Below are positions 8,089-17,727 of a stretch of 21,477 nucleotides of DNA, one piece after another; the first letter of the stretch is position 1; each line of letters opens with the position of its first letter. Source of the DNA: Entrophospora sp. SA101 (Eukaryota; Glomeromycota; Glomeromycetes; Entrophosporales; Entrophosporaceae); the NCBI GenBank assembly GCA_958430865.1, contig CAUDNR010000713.1, positions 89,564 to 111,040 of the forward strand. Reading direction: 5' to 3'. The notes beneath the pieces are model-generated. The model did no database searches, was not told the origin of the DNA, and saw only the letters and a program-made list of their open reading frames with translations. The position numbers and the translations under genes are program-made.

Positions 8089-9347
8089 ATGTTCAGCAGT
8101 TCTTCTAATTTACCTCCTTCATATCAGCTTACTAGTTTAGATGATGATTCATCCAATTATCTTCCACTTGTCATCGATAAAGGCTTTATGAAGCTGGTGA
8201 TAATGGTGTGGTGGCTAATTAGGAAGAAAAAAGAAACTATTCACTTTCTTCAATACTCAATGAAAATTCATTAATTTCTTTCTATATCAAGCAAAAAAAT
8301 CAAAAGACACTACAATGATATTAGTGACAATGATGATCAACTTTTAACTTCCTACAAGTGGAGAATGTTTTAGATATCCAAAGCAGCTTTTGAAATACTT
8401 GAATATGAGGCAGATGAAATGACCGATATCATGAAAAAATATGAACCAGCCAATTAATTGTAAATCCAAAGTTATGTAATAATAACAATAGTGGTACCAA
8501 TATAAGTAATAATAGTAATAGTACAAGTAATAATAATAGCAGCAGTGATAATAGCACCATAATACTAGCCATGATAATAATATCAGTAGTAGTAATAATA
8601 ATAATAATAAAATAATGCAACAAACAGCTTGATTGAAACATATCCAATCTAATAATACACAACGGAATATAGAAGTATAATCTAGCTTGGTTTTGTTCGG
8701 GAAGTGTTTAGCATTGATGACAAAGTTCAAATATATCAACGCGATATATGACGATTCAAGTGATGACAATCTTATATTGACACCAAATTCAGTGCCTGAT
8801 GTCAAAAACAACTCTTTTGGAAATGTTGCTTGGCCATTTCCATCCACCACTACACATCTTCTACAAATTGTTTTGATGATAATATACTCACTACAAGCAA
8901 CAATAGGCAATAAAATTCCTTTTACAATATGGGAAGATCCTGAAGAAGGCATGTGTTTGTTTTTTTTTATATTATTAAATAATAATTTAGTAAACTTGTA
9001 TGCTGCTATGAATAAAAATTGCCTAGTGTTTCTTATCAACAATGAATTGTTATTTCTTTGGTTTCAATATTGTCATTATTACTTACTATGAACCTAGTGT
9101 GGACATTTTCCGATTAAATATGTGGACGGTGAATTTCAAAAAAATAGACTTGCTTTGTGGCTTGCCTATTGAGAATTATTACCAAATTTTATGTAAATCA
9201 TTAGTTATTTTTGATCTTAGCAAGGTTATAATAAATAAGTCTGCACATTATATCGCTTTATTAAATGTAATTGTCAAGATCCGTCTCTTTGAGGATAATT
9301 CTAACTTCCTTGATACTAGTCTCATCCATAGAAACATTGTGGAGTAG
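8089..9347 (+). pseudogene. Decayed gene of unknown function
   Basis: Several coding-like pieces lie in the same direction but in shifting frames. An ATG at 8089 begins MFSSSSNLPPSYQLTSLDDD. Frame shifts near 8180 lead into RLYEAGDNGVVAN and RNYSLSSILNENSLISFYIK. A piece SKAAFEILEYEADEMTDIMK follows at about 8377-8440. An Asn/Ser-rich (AAT/AGT) stretch lies at 8478-8610, then DDSSDDNLILTPNSVPDVKN and FGNVAWPFPSTTTHLLQIV (8750-8880), IPFTIWEDPEEG (about 8918-8950), and after a possible intron CGHFPIKYVDGEFQ and NRLALWLAY (9100-9175). Stops and frameshifts separate most pieces, so no product can be predicted. I do not recognise the family. Whether all pieces come from one gene is an inference from their order and shared strand. 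Confidence 0.4.
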
Positions 9348-9691
9348 TTAAGGGACATTGAAGAAAAACGCTTTGAGGTTTTTAAGTGCTTTTAAATATC
9401 CTTGTTATTGGCTTTGTTAATATATGAATTAATAATTAATCAAAGTTTTGCTATAAAATATTTGATATTAATAATAATTTTTCCTGGTTGTACTATATAT
9501 AAATTCTCAATGCAGAGAGGGGTAATTTTTAAAATTATTTATTGTGAATAAATTGTAATTATTATTACAATCATGTGATCATTGTCTCATATTAATATAA
9601 TTAATTTTAAAATCAAATTTAGCAAGCCATTAAATTGTTTTTAAAGAGATGATTTCAAATTATAAGAACTAATTTCTTCTAAAGATAAATT
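9348..9691. other. AT-rich intergenic stretch
   Basis: No ORF or repeat that I can support. Contains actatatataaattctc at 9492, TATA-like on the plus strand but without a gene positioned to use it. This is the 3' flank of the FAS1 gene on the minus strand. Confidence 0.4.
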
Positions 9692-10375
9692 TCAATACTC
9701 TTTAACTAATAATCCATCAACCTTATAAAATATTCCATTATCAGCCTTATAATTCTCGCTAGTGTGTATATTTCCATTCAACAAGTATTTTTCATCCTTG
9801 ATATCTTTGTCAACTTTGATTTTAACATTTTCATACATTGTCTGTAATTCTTCACCAACAGAAAGCGAGATCAAGTTTTTTTCAACAATATGTCCTAACA
9901 CAAAATTATGTAATTTTGTCGTTGGATCCTCTGTTACAGAAATGTTACTTGTAGGTTGGTATGGTAGGTTACGAAACACTGAATTAGTAGGTGCAAAAAT
10001 TGTAAATGTTTCATTGGGGTTTCCTAACATTTCAACCTAAAAAAGATTAATAAATCGCAACCATTTATTATTTATAATAATCTCATTCCAAAAATGATAA
10101 TAATGATGATAATAATACATTACTATATCACCAAACAAATAAACATAATCCATGAAAATAGTTAAATCTTTTTCCCTGGGCAAGATGTCCCTTAAGCTAG
10201 TATACCCTATGGGTATTGGTTCATTTGGAAGTTTAATTATTAGCTGTCTTTTTTCTTCTTCGGTCATATTTGCCTTGCCATAGTAGCGATAAGGATCTAC
10301 CATTTCTGATGTTGTTATTGAGAATAAGAGTGAAAAGACGAGCACTATTTGTAAAAAGATGCACTTTTGCTCCAT
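9692..10375 (-). CDS. Secreted FAS1 (fasciclin) domain protein, two exons
   Basis: Exon 1 is 10375-10124, the intron is 10037-10123 (87 nt, GTAATG...TTTTTAG, phase 0), and exon 2 is 10036-9692; total 198 residues. I chose the ATG at 10375 over an upstream in-frame ATG (10501) because it begins a good signal peptide: MEQKCIFLQIVLVFSLLFS, then ITTSE. One FAS1 domain covers roughly residues 58-197. YTSLRDILP opens it, the H1 motif is TIFAPTNSVF (96-105), the H2-like motif is LHNFVLGHIV (126-135), and the closing 'NG-x-I-x-T-x20-VDGLL' pattern is present. FAS1 domains mediate adhesion or matrix contacts, and secreted fungal members are wall- or surface-associated. No transmembrane segment or GPI signal follows, since the protein ends at GLLVKEY. 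The gene is intact and lies between the two inverted zinc-finger paralogs. The family assignment is firm; the biological role is an inference. Confidence 0.88.
10037..10123 (-). other. Intron of the FAS1 gene
   Basis: Starts GTAATGTATT and ends TTTTTTAG on the minus strand. Splicing joins LFGDI to VEMLGNPNETF in phase 0 and restores a continuous FAS1 domain. The unspliced frame runs into a stop after 33 codons of low-complexity Tyr/His/Asn. The GTAATG donor matches the one proposed for the zinc-finger genes. Confidence 0.85.
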
Positions 10376-10828
10376 TTTTTTATTACAAAAAAAGTATAAA
10401 CTGATCAGCGAAATGCTATTTGTATAAAATTTGGGATTGATTTTCCACGTGATACTAAATTGATAATAATTTTGGTAGCATTTAATCCGAATTTGAATCA
10501 ATTAACGGATCTATCACAATAACGCTACGTAATTGTCCAAATAACTGAACAGTATCAACAAAGCGAAGCTTCTTATAATTCTCCTAATTCTTCGCTAGTT
10601 CTTAGCCACACTGATTATAATTAGTGGGTGTAATCGTAAGAATTGGGAATTCGAGTATACTACCGACTCACCCCACATCACCAAGATATAAATTTGATGA
10701 TTTTTTTGATTACAGGCTTAGACTGAACTATCTAGAATCACTTTAAACAAATCTTTGATAGCTAGGACCGAAAAAAGTTATACCTTCGATGAGATGCGTT
10801 AATGCATATTCGTTCACTTGGAGGGTTA
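10376..10828. other. Intergenic region between FAS1 and zinc-finger genes
   Basis: Holds the likely upstream region of the FAS1 gene on one side and the 3' flank of the minus-strand zinc-finger gene on the other. It is somewhat less AT-rich than its surroundings (10540-10680). No ORF, RNA or inverted repeat that I can support. Confidence 0.4.
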
Positions 10829-11981
10829 TTAGGCAGGCAACGGTAAAATCTTTATAATAGAGATTGGTTTATGGATAGGGTTAAAAAAAGGACTAAAATT
10901 ATTGATGGGGTTAAAATTATTGATATGATTATTGTGAGGAAGACTACCACTATTGGTGTAAGTATTATTGTTATTATTGAGTCCTGGTGAATTAATATTT
11001 GGAATTGCGTGTGGATTCTGTGTCTGATTGTTTGTTTGATTACTATGTTGTACTTTATTTAATGGACCTTGATTTTTGATTTTTGATTTTTTTTTTTTGC
11101 CTTTCTTTTGCTTGAATGTTAGTGGAACATGTCTTATTTCATCCTCCTGAATACCTTTCATATTATGAACAAGCCTTTTATGTCTACTAAACGAATATCT
11201 ATTATGATTGACTTCTTTACATCCAGGACAAGTGATTAGAATTGGGTGATAAGCTTCTGGATGATTGGAATCTATATGATTGCTTAATTCTAATAGTGAA
11301 GAAAAAGACGCATTGCACATTTCACAAGGAAATTGCGGATATATTTCAATGATATTATTGGATTGATTAATAGTTTCTTTGCCTTTAGTTGATGTAGTAA
11401 TGATGTTTTTTATATTTTGATTATGAATATTGCTATTACTATTGTCACTGATGTCATTTTCTTGTTTTTTATTTTGGATTTGGATTTGGATTTGAATATT
11501 ACTATTATTATTATTAATGCTGATTTCTTTTATATCTTGAACTTTGTCATTAATCGTACTCGTGCTCATACCCATACCCATATCATTGTCATTAATAATA
11601 TTCATACTCGTACTCATATCATTGTCATTGCTATCATTGTCAATTTCCCTCTCCTCCCACTCATCATCATCATCAATAATTATAAGATTTCTATCTTTGT
11701 CTCCTTTTTTAATTTCATCAATGCCATTACCATTATCATCTCTATCATCACTGTTGTCTTCAAATTTAGCAATTGTAAATTTATTTTCATTAGAATCAGT
11801 CTTGATTTTTTAATATATTATAAATATAATCATTACCATTACCATTACGCCTTTTTGGTTTTCTTTTTGCTTTCTTATTAGTATTATTAGGAGCATTCAA
11901 ATGTGCTGATTTAACATGTAGAAGAAGTGAATCCTGACTTTTTAATCTTCTTGAGCAAATCAAACATCTTACATTATCCAT
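10829..11981 (-). CDS. C2H2 zinc-finger protein, paralog 2, two exons
   Basis: Exon 1 is 11981-11849, the proposed intron is 11758-11848 (91 nt), and exon 2 is 11757-10829. Together they give exactly 353 codons plus a stop. Fingers: C6-x2-C9-x12-H22-x4-H27; C189-x2-C192-x12-H205-x4-H210 (CEMCNASFSSLLELSNH); and C221-x2-C224-x12-H237-x4-H242 (CPGCKEVNHNRYSFSRH). After finger 1 comes a basic KKAKRKPKR stretch. An acidic Asp/Glu/Asn region spans about residues 46-110, with IQIQIQIQ and Asn runs after it. A second Lys-rich patch (KKGKKKKSK) follows finger 3, then an Asn-rich tail. Widely spaced C2H2 fingers suggest a nucleic-acid-binding nuclear protein; targets are unknown. Without the proposed splice the first finger is out of frame with the rest. 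Exon 2 alone is open from an internal ATG at 11617. Confidence 0.75.
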
Positions 11982-12062
11982 TATGATTTCCTATCATCAA
12001 GAACAAAAAATCGAATTTAGATTTGAATAATTGACTAATTATTTTTTTTTTTTAGATTTATT
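10880..12062 (-). repeat. Right arm of inverted duplication (zinc-finger gene copy 2)
   Basis: Inverted counterpart of 6743-7610, including about 80 bp of 5' leader. It is longer mainly because it holds about 115 codons with two fingers that are absent from the left arm. The sequence between the arms is about 3.3 kb. Confidence 0.85.
11758..11848 (-). other. Proposed intron of zinc-finger paralog 2
   Basis: Donor GTAATGG directly after CCAAAAAGGC, internal branch-like CTAATG, acceptor TTTGAAG. Splicing gives KPKR-H-NSDD in frame. The matching intron in copy 1 (6953-7047) is 95 nt, and the 4-base difference lies inside it, which explains why both copies reach the same downstream frame. Two further GTAATG donors 6 and 12 bases inside would keep frame. 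An alternative early donor (GTAAGA at 11972) would remove finger 1. Confidence 0.55.
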
Positions 12063-12217
12063 TACCTCGTTTATATTTTACTCGAAAAAATTTTTGTTAC
12101 TAGTATTGATTGGTATTAGAATCAGGAGTGTTAGATAAATATAATAATAATTTCAAACCATTTCACACAAAACGATCGAAAGTGATCGACACTTAATCAA
12201 TGAATGATTTTTAATAT

Positions 12218-12361
12218 TAAAAATACAGAATTGTTATTCGCACCCCTCCCGTGACTAAGACAAAGATGAACCAATAAAATCATCACATTTTAAAGCCATT
12301 CATTGGTCACATTACTACACTTAGTCACGGGAGGGGTGCGAATAACAATTCCCTAAAAATA
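12218..12361. mobile_element. 128-bp MITE with 32-bp perfect TIRs and 8-bp TSD
   Basis: Arms at 12228-12259 and 12320-12351 are perfect 32-bp inverted copies, beginning gaattgttattcgcacccct on the left. The element proper is 12226-12353 and is flanked by identical 8-bp copies of taaaaata (12218-12225 and 12354-12361). The interior is itself loosely palindromic (ccaat...attgg). No coding capacity. An 8-bp target duplication and a CAG-like left end fit a hAT-derived non-autonomous element, though the right end reads ...CCC rather than CTG, so the superfamily is an inference. Confidence 0.85.
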
Positions 12362-12546
12362 TATATTATGACTGTTGTTATTTTTTACTAATGAATTAAA
12401 GAAGTACAATAATATGCTAAGACTTTGTTATAAAGATCCTGTGGTTCTCAATTTCTTTAAAGGTCATTGATTTTTTTTTTATTATAAATTTTAAATTACT
12501 TTTAAAATAATAGGATTGTCAACAACCAAGAAAGAAAGATACATAA
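12362..12546. other. AT-rich flank of the MITE
   Basis: No gene or repeat that I can support. Contains an AT-rich tract with a T run at 12470-12480. Confidence 0.35.
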
Positions 12547-12681
12547 CAAATTAATTTCACAAAAACTTTCATTTCCAAGAAATATCGCCCTTATTTTCAT
12601 GAAGGAAGTGCTATTAAAAATGGACGCCCAGATGCGAAGAATTTATTGAACGTTTTCCATTCAATTGGGATATCGAACTGA
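12547..12681 (+). pseudogene. Coding-like fragment, unknown (44 codons, no ATG)
   Basis: The open frame reads INFTKTFISKKYRPYFHEGS, AIKNGRPDAKNLLNVFHSI, then GISN and TGA. The composition is coding-like, but there is no start and no recognised domain. The opposite strand also has an acceptor-like TTATTTCAG at about 12683 followed by FDIPIEWKTFNKFFASG, so the true strand is uncertain. Probably gene debris. Confidence 0.25.
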
Positions 12682-12917
12682 AATAATAAAGGTCTTGTAC
12701 ATCAAATTGTTTTATTTCTTCCATTTCTCAGAATGTTATTACTTGATAAATTGAAATTTGTAGTGATGTTAAGTGAGGATATTTTTTACCTATCTTTTTC
12801 AATGTCTAATTAATATCTTGTAATTTTATATTAATAACGTAATAATATACAAAATATTGAAGTAATAAAGAAACTCTTTTGCTGGTAAAGAAATAAAAGG
12901 CTAGTCTTCATACTAAC

Positions 12918-13013
12918 CTTATATAATTCTTTTATTTTCCTGCGACATACAAAATTTAGTAAAAGCACATAGTCATTCCAATATTCTGGACTATTATCAT
13001 TACAACTAGACAT
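12918..13013 (-). pseudogene. Possible first exon of an unidentified gene
   Basis: ATG at 13013: MSSCNDNSPEYWNDYVLLLN, then FVCRRKIKELYK, followed by GTTAGTATG, a plausible donor. This is coding-like and distinct from the unlikely read-through that follows. Downstream exons on the minus strand could include the FDIPIEWKTF segment near 12680, but I could not build a continuous frame. Function unknown. Confidence 0.3.
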
Positions 13014-13156
13014 CTTTTTGATCCGATTAGTATAGCATTCCTTGGATCATTTGAGATATTGTTAGTTACAGTATTCATTTTTTTTATACTAGTTTGTCTT
13101 AATGAGTGTTGTGGTTTAAATCAATATTTCTTCTTGCTGAATATTCTGCAAACATT

Positions 13157-13768
13157 ATTGATTGTGTTAAAATGGCCAATTTATTATGCATATTTATGCT
13201 GGTATTCTTTTTAACAAGACATCTGGTGACTTTCTGGTTACTTCAACAACGTCAACTCAATGTTTACTATGCGAAGTATTAGATCTAAATCAAATGAGAT
13301 AATGGGTGAAATGATGGATAAAATGGATATATATAATGATGATGATTTTGTTGAATTTACATCAGTTTTCCTTATTTCTGGACAACTTCGTCACAAAAAG
13401 TATACTATTAAATCATTTATATAACAAAAATTAAAATAAAAAGAATTGATAATAAATCACATTCCCGATATAAATATATCCATATTCATAACAACAACAG
13501 ACATATAAAGGAACTATCTTCAAAAAAATTACGAATAACCGGAATAATAATGATATCACATCTATCACTATTGACAACAAAATTAACCAAGAAAGATAAA
13601 TCTTATGCAGAAAAGTTATTATTATCGCTGGTGACTAGTTCTTCCGGTCCCTTGTTTGAAAAGTTGCATCCTTTCTTTTTCTATTCTTACCAAATGTATT
13701 ACTGCCCTCCAAATTCATGTTCATTTCTTGCTTTTTTTTTCATTTTCAATTTTGTAATTTGTAGATGA
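13157..13768 (+). pseudogene. Decayed gene, unknown
   Basis: Three coding-like pieces in shifting frames. One contains FNKTSGDFLVTSTTSTQ (13209 on). The next contains SNEIMGEMMDKMDIYNDDDF and ends HKKYTIKSFI at the TAA 13422-13424. A third is open 13418-13768 and contains NNNRHIKELSSKKLRI, then KLTKKDKSYAEKLLLSLVTS and SSGPLFEKLHP before Phe-rich sequence. In the third stretch the alternative frame also reads sensibly (NNNDITSITIDNKINQE), so it is badly shifted. No domain recognised. Confidence 0.3.
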
Positions 13769-14219
13769 TTCTCTTCAAAGATTTTTTTTCATGTAAAAAA
13801 TAAAGCTAATATTTTATTTATTTTATTACCTTTTATTCATAGTAAGTATTGCGTACTTGTGGCTTTCCAGACACCAAATTTTATTTAGAAAATATTGGGA
13901 AATTATGAGGGTTTTGTAACACATACATTCTCAACTATGTTCTTATTAGATAGTGAACAGTTAGTATTAGATGGTTACAATTACGAAAATTCTCTGCAAA
14001 CCCGTGGATGTTGTTTAAACATTCTATATAGTCTTCCTCTTTTATAAATATAATAAATTTATAGCTGCTAATGATCCTATTTCATTGTTCGCAGAATGAA
14101 TATTGTGAAGATATAAATTTCTTCTACGTTCGAACTTTACAACAATAGATTAATTAAAGGCCAATGACAAAGAAAATAAAGTTATGACGAATTTTAAAAC
14201 TGAATATGTGAAATTCATA
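13769..14219. other. AT-rich stretch, no supported gene
   Basis: No ORF of note, no clear repeat. Probably intergenic or strongly decayed sequence. Confidence 0.4.
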
Positions 14220-14500
14220 AGGCAAAAAGGCGTGGTTATTTGACTGTGGAACGACTTTTACTTAGCATGCGAGGTATATTTATTTATGTAGCGTAAAAAA
14301 AAAGTAAAATCAAAAAATCAATCATGTCATAAGGATGATGTGTCTTTTTGTGTTTTTTAAAGATGAAACTAAAAGTGCAAAAATGTGTTTCTTTGATGAA
14401 TTCTAAAAGTCCGACGAATTCCGATTGGTTGTCTGCTGAAATATATTTGACAGCAGAATAACTTTTACTTGGTGGCATGCGAGGCTTGTTTTTTTAAATT
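14220..14500. repeat. Two degenerate direct copies of a dispersed repeat
   Basis: The phrase acttttacttagcatgcgagg (ending about 14275) recurs as acttttacttggtggcatgcgagg (ending about 14485), about 210 bp apart and each followed by a T-rich tract. A gaYgaatt...cgaattccg phrase precedes the second. A minus-strand ORF here (14284-14478) is a by-product. The block looks like a dispersed repeat family rather than a gene. Confidence 0.45.
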
Positions 14501-14665
14501 ATTCGACAATTGAACAGTCGGTTACCAAAAAAATAATTCATAAAAATAAAATAAAATAAAATCCTCTTTTATTTAATAAGGAAAAACATCTGATATTGAT
14601 GTTTAAATGTATCAATCATTTTCCTATATTATTCTGTTTAAAATATTACTTTTCTCGCTGAGAAC

Positions 14666-14823
14666 ATGGCTAGTTTGTCTTCAAGTGAACACCACCCACC
14701 ACCCATTAAAGTCAAGCAGGCAAAAGTGTTGAAAGTGATAAAAGCAATCAAGAAGAGCCAGTAAAAATTTGTTCAGCCGGTAAAGAATGCGGTGCTGATT
14801 TTGCTGATAATGACTCTACTTGA
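14666..14823 (+). pseudogene. Small frameshifted ORF, unknown
   Basis: ATG at 14666: MASLSSSEHHPPPIK. After one frame change the reading continues as QAGKSVESDKSNQEEPVKI, then CSAGKECGADFADNDST, to the TGA at 14821. Without the change, translation stops at SQ* (14762). Both pieces are Ser/charged-rich, as in many short fungal proteins. A single small indel near 14710-14720 explains the break. Function unknown. Confidence 0.35.
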
Positions 14824-15302
14824 AATCAAATAAATATTAGTATGTTAATATCTTACTGGTCGACAATAATAGTTAGCATCAATAGAAACTAGAGAAACGT
14901 ATTAGTATCTTTGACATTTTTGTGAGTTTGTTATTGTAACCCAAAAATTGAATCCATTATTGTTATTTTCCTTGGTTTAACAACAATAATATCAAAAATT
15001 TCCTCATCATCAAGATTAATAATTTGTTAATTATTTTCAAAATTTGATTTTTTGTTTTATTCTGGGTCACTCCAATTATAGAGCCAGCGATTAAGTGACT
15101 TGCATTATATTACCAGTCAAATGATATGTCACAGGAAGTGTAATTATTAATATATTATAAAAACAAAAAGTTGATGTGTAACTTATTATTTTTACTATTT
15201 AAATTCTTGTCTATCTGGAGAATCATTACCTCATAACTCTGAGAATAGAATGATCTGTGTTCGTTTGTTTATATAATAAAAATAATGATAACTAGTTACA
15301 TA
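14824..15302. other. AT-rich stretch, no supported gene
   Basis: No coding or repeat structure that I can support. Ends at the TA target site of the next element. Confidence 0.4.
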
Positions 15303-16302
15303 CAGTCAACCCCCTCTAAGTGCACCCCCCTTGGGAATGAATGATAGCGTGCACTTAAAGAAAAAAAGCATTCCATTGGTTGCACGTGACTCCAATAAAG
15401 AATAAAAATTTATTAATTAATTATAACATTATTATCACTAAAAAAAATTTTATATAATTATTGATTAAGATAAGATCCTATTGTAGTTTGCCTCATTGTA
15501 TTTATTGTTTTCAAACCAATATATCTATCAAGAGAATTAACCAGTTTTATTTGTTGACTAGAATAAACAAAATTCATATTTTTGAGAATTAGATAAAGTT
15601 ACTCTTTTTGGAGACATTTTATTTAGAAGCAATAAAAGAATAAAATATTTAATGAGATGAGTGTGAGTGCAAAAATTAGATGGTTGGGTATGTAAGAGAG
15701 TATATATTAATTATTTTTAATTTATTAATGATAAGGTTAATTTATAATAGAAGTTTTATTTTTAAAGTTGGTTACAAGAGCTTAGTTATTAAATAAGATT
15801 CTTGATTCATGTATTATTTATAATAATTTCAACTACATAAGCTTCTTTGTTTGCATTCTTGTACTTTTGTTTTAATAACCTTTGTATCTATTAAAAAGAA
15901 AGAATTCTTTATTTCCCTGTCACTTAATAAAAATGAACAATTCTTTTTCCACCTCTTACAAAATAATTTTGTCATACTAATAAATTTAATTCTTTACCTT
16001 TTACTAGTAATAAATTTAATTCTTTATATTCTTTATTATTATTTAATTAAGTATAAAATTTAATTCTTTATCATTTCTTACAAAAAATCAATTCTTTAAA
16101 GAAAAAGTATTTTAATTTAATAACGTCGCACAATTTTTGTACAACTATCACGTGAAAGTCACGGGAGTGCACTTAGAGAGTGAGTTTTATATAGATGGGA
16201 ATGAAAAAAGACCATGCAGTGCAGTGGGAAGGGGGTGTCCACTTATCTCTAATTCCCGAGATTGGGAATGAATGAAAGTGTGCACTTAGAGGGGGTTGAA
16301 TG
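15303..16302. mobile_element. 1000-bp non-autonomous Tc1/mariner-pogo type element
   Basis: Left end CAGTCAACCCCCTCTAAGTG and right end (inverted) CATTCAACCCCCTCTAAGTG match over about 22 bases with one mismatch, and each is bordered by TA (15301-15302 and 16303-16304). At the left, AAGTGCAC (15318-15325) and GTGCACTT (15349-15356) can pair around 23 bases. The phrase ttgggaatgaatga with a following gtgcactta occurs in the same orientation near both ends (15331 and 16264), and related gtgcacttagaga and gtccactta phrases lie at 16168 and 16237. The interior is AT-rich, and no transposase can be read in it. TA target and CAGT ends are typical of the IS630-Tc1-mariner superfamily. Confidence 0.8.
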
Positions 16303-16762
16303 TATGTTTATATCGATAATATAAAGTAATACATTTATTGTTGAAGACAGCATCTATTTGCATTGAAGATAATAAACTTATTGTTAGATTGATCTTGAAT
16401 TATTCTTCGATGTATCGGCAAACTATCTCTACAAAAAAAGATACTATTTCACTAATCTATTATGCAAGTTCTGATGGTTATTTAATCAATATACGGGTTA
16501 TCCACAAGTTATTTAACAAAGTTCATCACACATCTAGAATGTATATTATTTGCTTGAACTTTACAATTGCAAATAATATTTGATATTGTTTTCTAGATGC
16601 AGTGTTAATAACTTTTGATTTTAGAGCACAATATCTAACCAAGATTAGTTAGAATAACATGCTCCACGCACATAAATTAATCAGCCTATGTCATGTGAAT
16701 TTATTTGAGTCAAAGTTCACAAGTTCAAATGGTTTTTTTTAAAACAACTTTTGAACCAGTTA
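16303..16762. other. Spacer between two transposon relics
   Basis: A frame open from about 16314 to 16583 (containing SICIEDNKLIVRLILNYSSM and TKKDTISLIYYASSDGYL) is mildly coding-like but has no ATG near its beginning and no recognised domain. Another frame over part of it also looks coding-like. I leave it unassigned. Confidence 0.3.
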
Positions 16763-16923
16763 CAAGTCACTCCCGTTATAATGACACTCCATGTCAAGCA
16801 AAAAATGTCAGTATAACGAGATTGTCATTATAATGGAAGTTCATATAAAAGTCACATGAGAATCACAAGTTTTTATTTTATTAATTATTTTTCAACATTG
16901 TTTAGCCTCTCTAAAACTCTGAC

Positions 16924-17397
16924 TTATTGTTTTTTTTTTTTTTTTAATTCTTGTAAACTATCTAATAAGCGATCCTCCACTATAAACTTTGGTATTTGTT
17001 CTTGTTGTGTATAAGTAAGAAGATTTATGCAACTTTTCAATGCGTCATTAGTATTAATATGAATAATATTTTCCATCTCCACTACCTCCTCCACCTCTTC
17101 TTCTTTAGTTATGTTTTATAACTTCATCAAACCAAATTGCTAGAGTTTCTTCTAATTGTGGCCAATTTGCTTGCCAATTCTTTTTAAATTGAGAAATTGA
17201 AACAGTTTCATCAACAGAAAGCCATTTGTTTGATTCTGATAAAATTACTGAAACTGTGCTTCAACTAATTTCAAAATCTTTAGCTAATTTATCTCGAGTT
17301 AAGCTAGGATCATTTTAGCACATTTACATGGTTCTTTTTTTTGCAAAGCACTTAAAGAACTTCTTTTTTTGGATGAAGGTGCAGAGGTTGAAGTCAT
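16924..17397 (-). pseudogene. Pogo/CENP-B type transposase remnant, HTH only
   Basis: From ATG 17397: MTSTSAPSSKKRSSLSALQK then KEPCKCAK. After a one-base loss: DPSLTRDKLAKDFEIS, a stop in place of a residue, STVSVILSESNKWLSVDE, then QFKKNWQANWPQLEETLAIW. This is the N-terminal CENP-B/Psq-type helix-turn-helix of pogo-like transposases (LS-x2-QK-x-E-LC-x-WAK-x-NP-x-LT...FE-S-STVS-x-IL...W), followed by the start of the second HTH (LEETLAIWFDEVI). It then jumps, with another frame change, to an acidic tail EEEVEEVVEM, NDALKSCINLLTYTQQEQI and EDRLLDSLQELKKK, which resembles the extreme C-terminus. The DDE catalytic domain is missing. It cannot encode an active transposase. Confidence 0.82.
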
Positions 17398-17650
17398 TTT
17401 TAAAACAAAATTTAATTATGATTTTTAATAATTCATTGTCTAATTAACCAATTAATCATATTAATCAACGTTTTTATTGTTTCAATTTTTTCATGTCATT
17501 ATAACGGGTGTCAGTATAACGGGATAAATTCTATAATTTAAAAAAATTATTTTTGACAAATTATGTCATTATACTAGTATAACGTGATAAATATTGAGTG
17601 TCATTATAACGGGCATAAATTTGTATTTATAAATTTGGTTTTTAAAAAAA

Positions 17651-17727
17651 TGTCATTATAACAAGATTGCCATTATAACGAATGTCATTATAACGAATGT
17701 CATTATAATGAATGTCATTATAACGGG
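17651..17727 (+). repeat. 15-bp tandem array of the TIR motif
   Basis: Five copies of tgtcattataacgaa start at 17651, 17668, 17683, 17698 and 17713. The last four are spaced exactly 15 bp, and the final copy merges into the right terminal inverted repeat (tgtcattataacggg). Related single or paired copies with the same orientation occur at about 16806-16835, 17495-17525 and 17564-17610. This looks like multiplied terminal sequence. Confidence 0.85.

Noticed and set aside
8344..9042. Minus-strand 232-codon ORF, the second-longest open frame in the window
   Set aside because: Its Leu/Tyr-rich half is the antisense of an AAT/AGT Asn-Ser repeat. The forward strand carries more protein-like pieces over the same bases.
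9762..10040. Plus-strand ORF opposite FAS1 exon 2
   Set aside because: Antisense of a recognised FAS1 domain with correct splice sites.
11417..11881. Plus-strand ORFs opposite zinc-finger copy 2 (also 11544-11813)
   Set aside because: Ile/Ser/Leu-rich antisense shadows of the Asn/Asp-rich coding strand.
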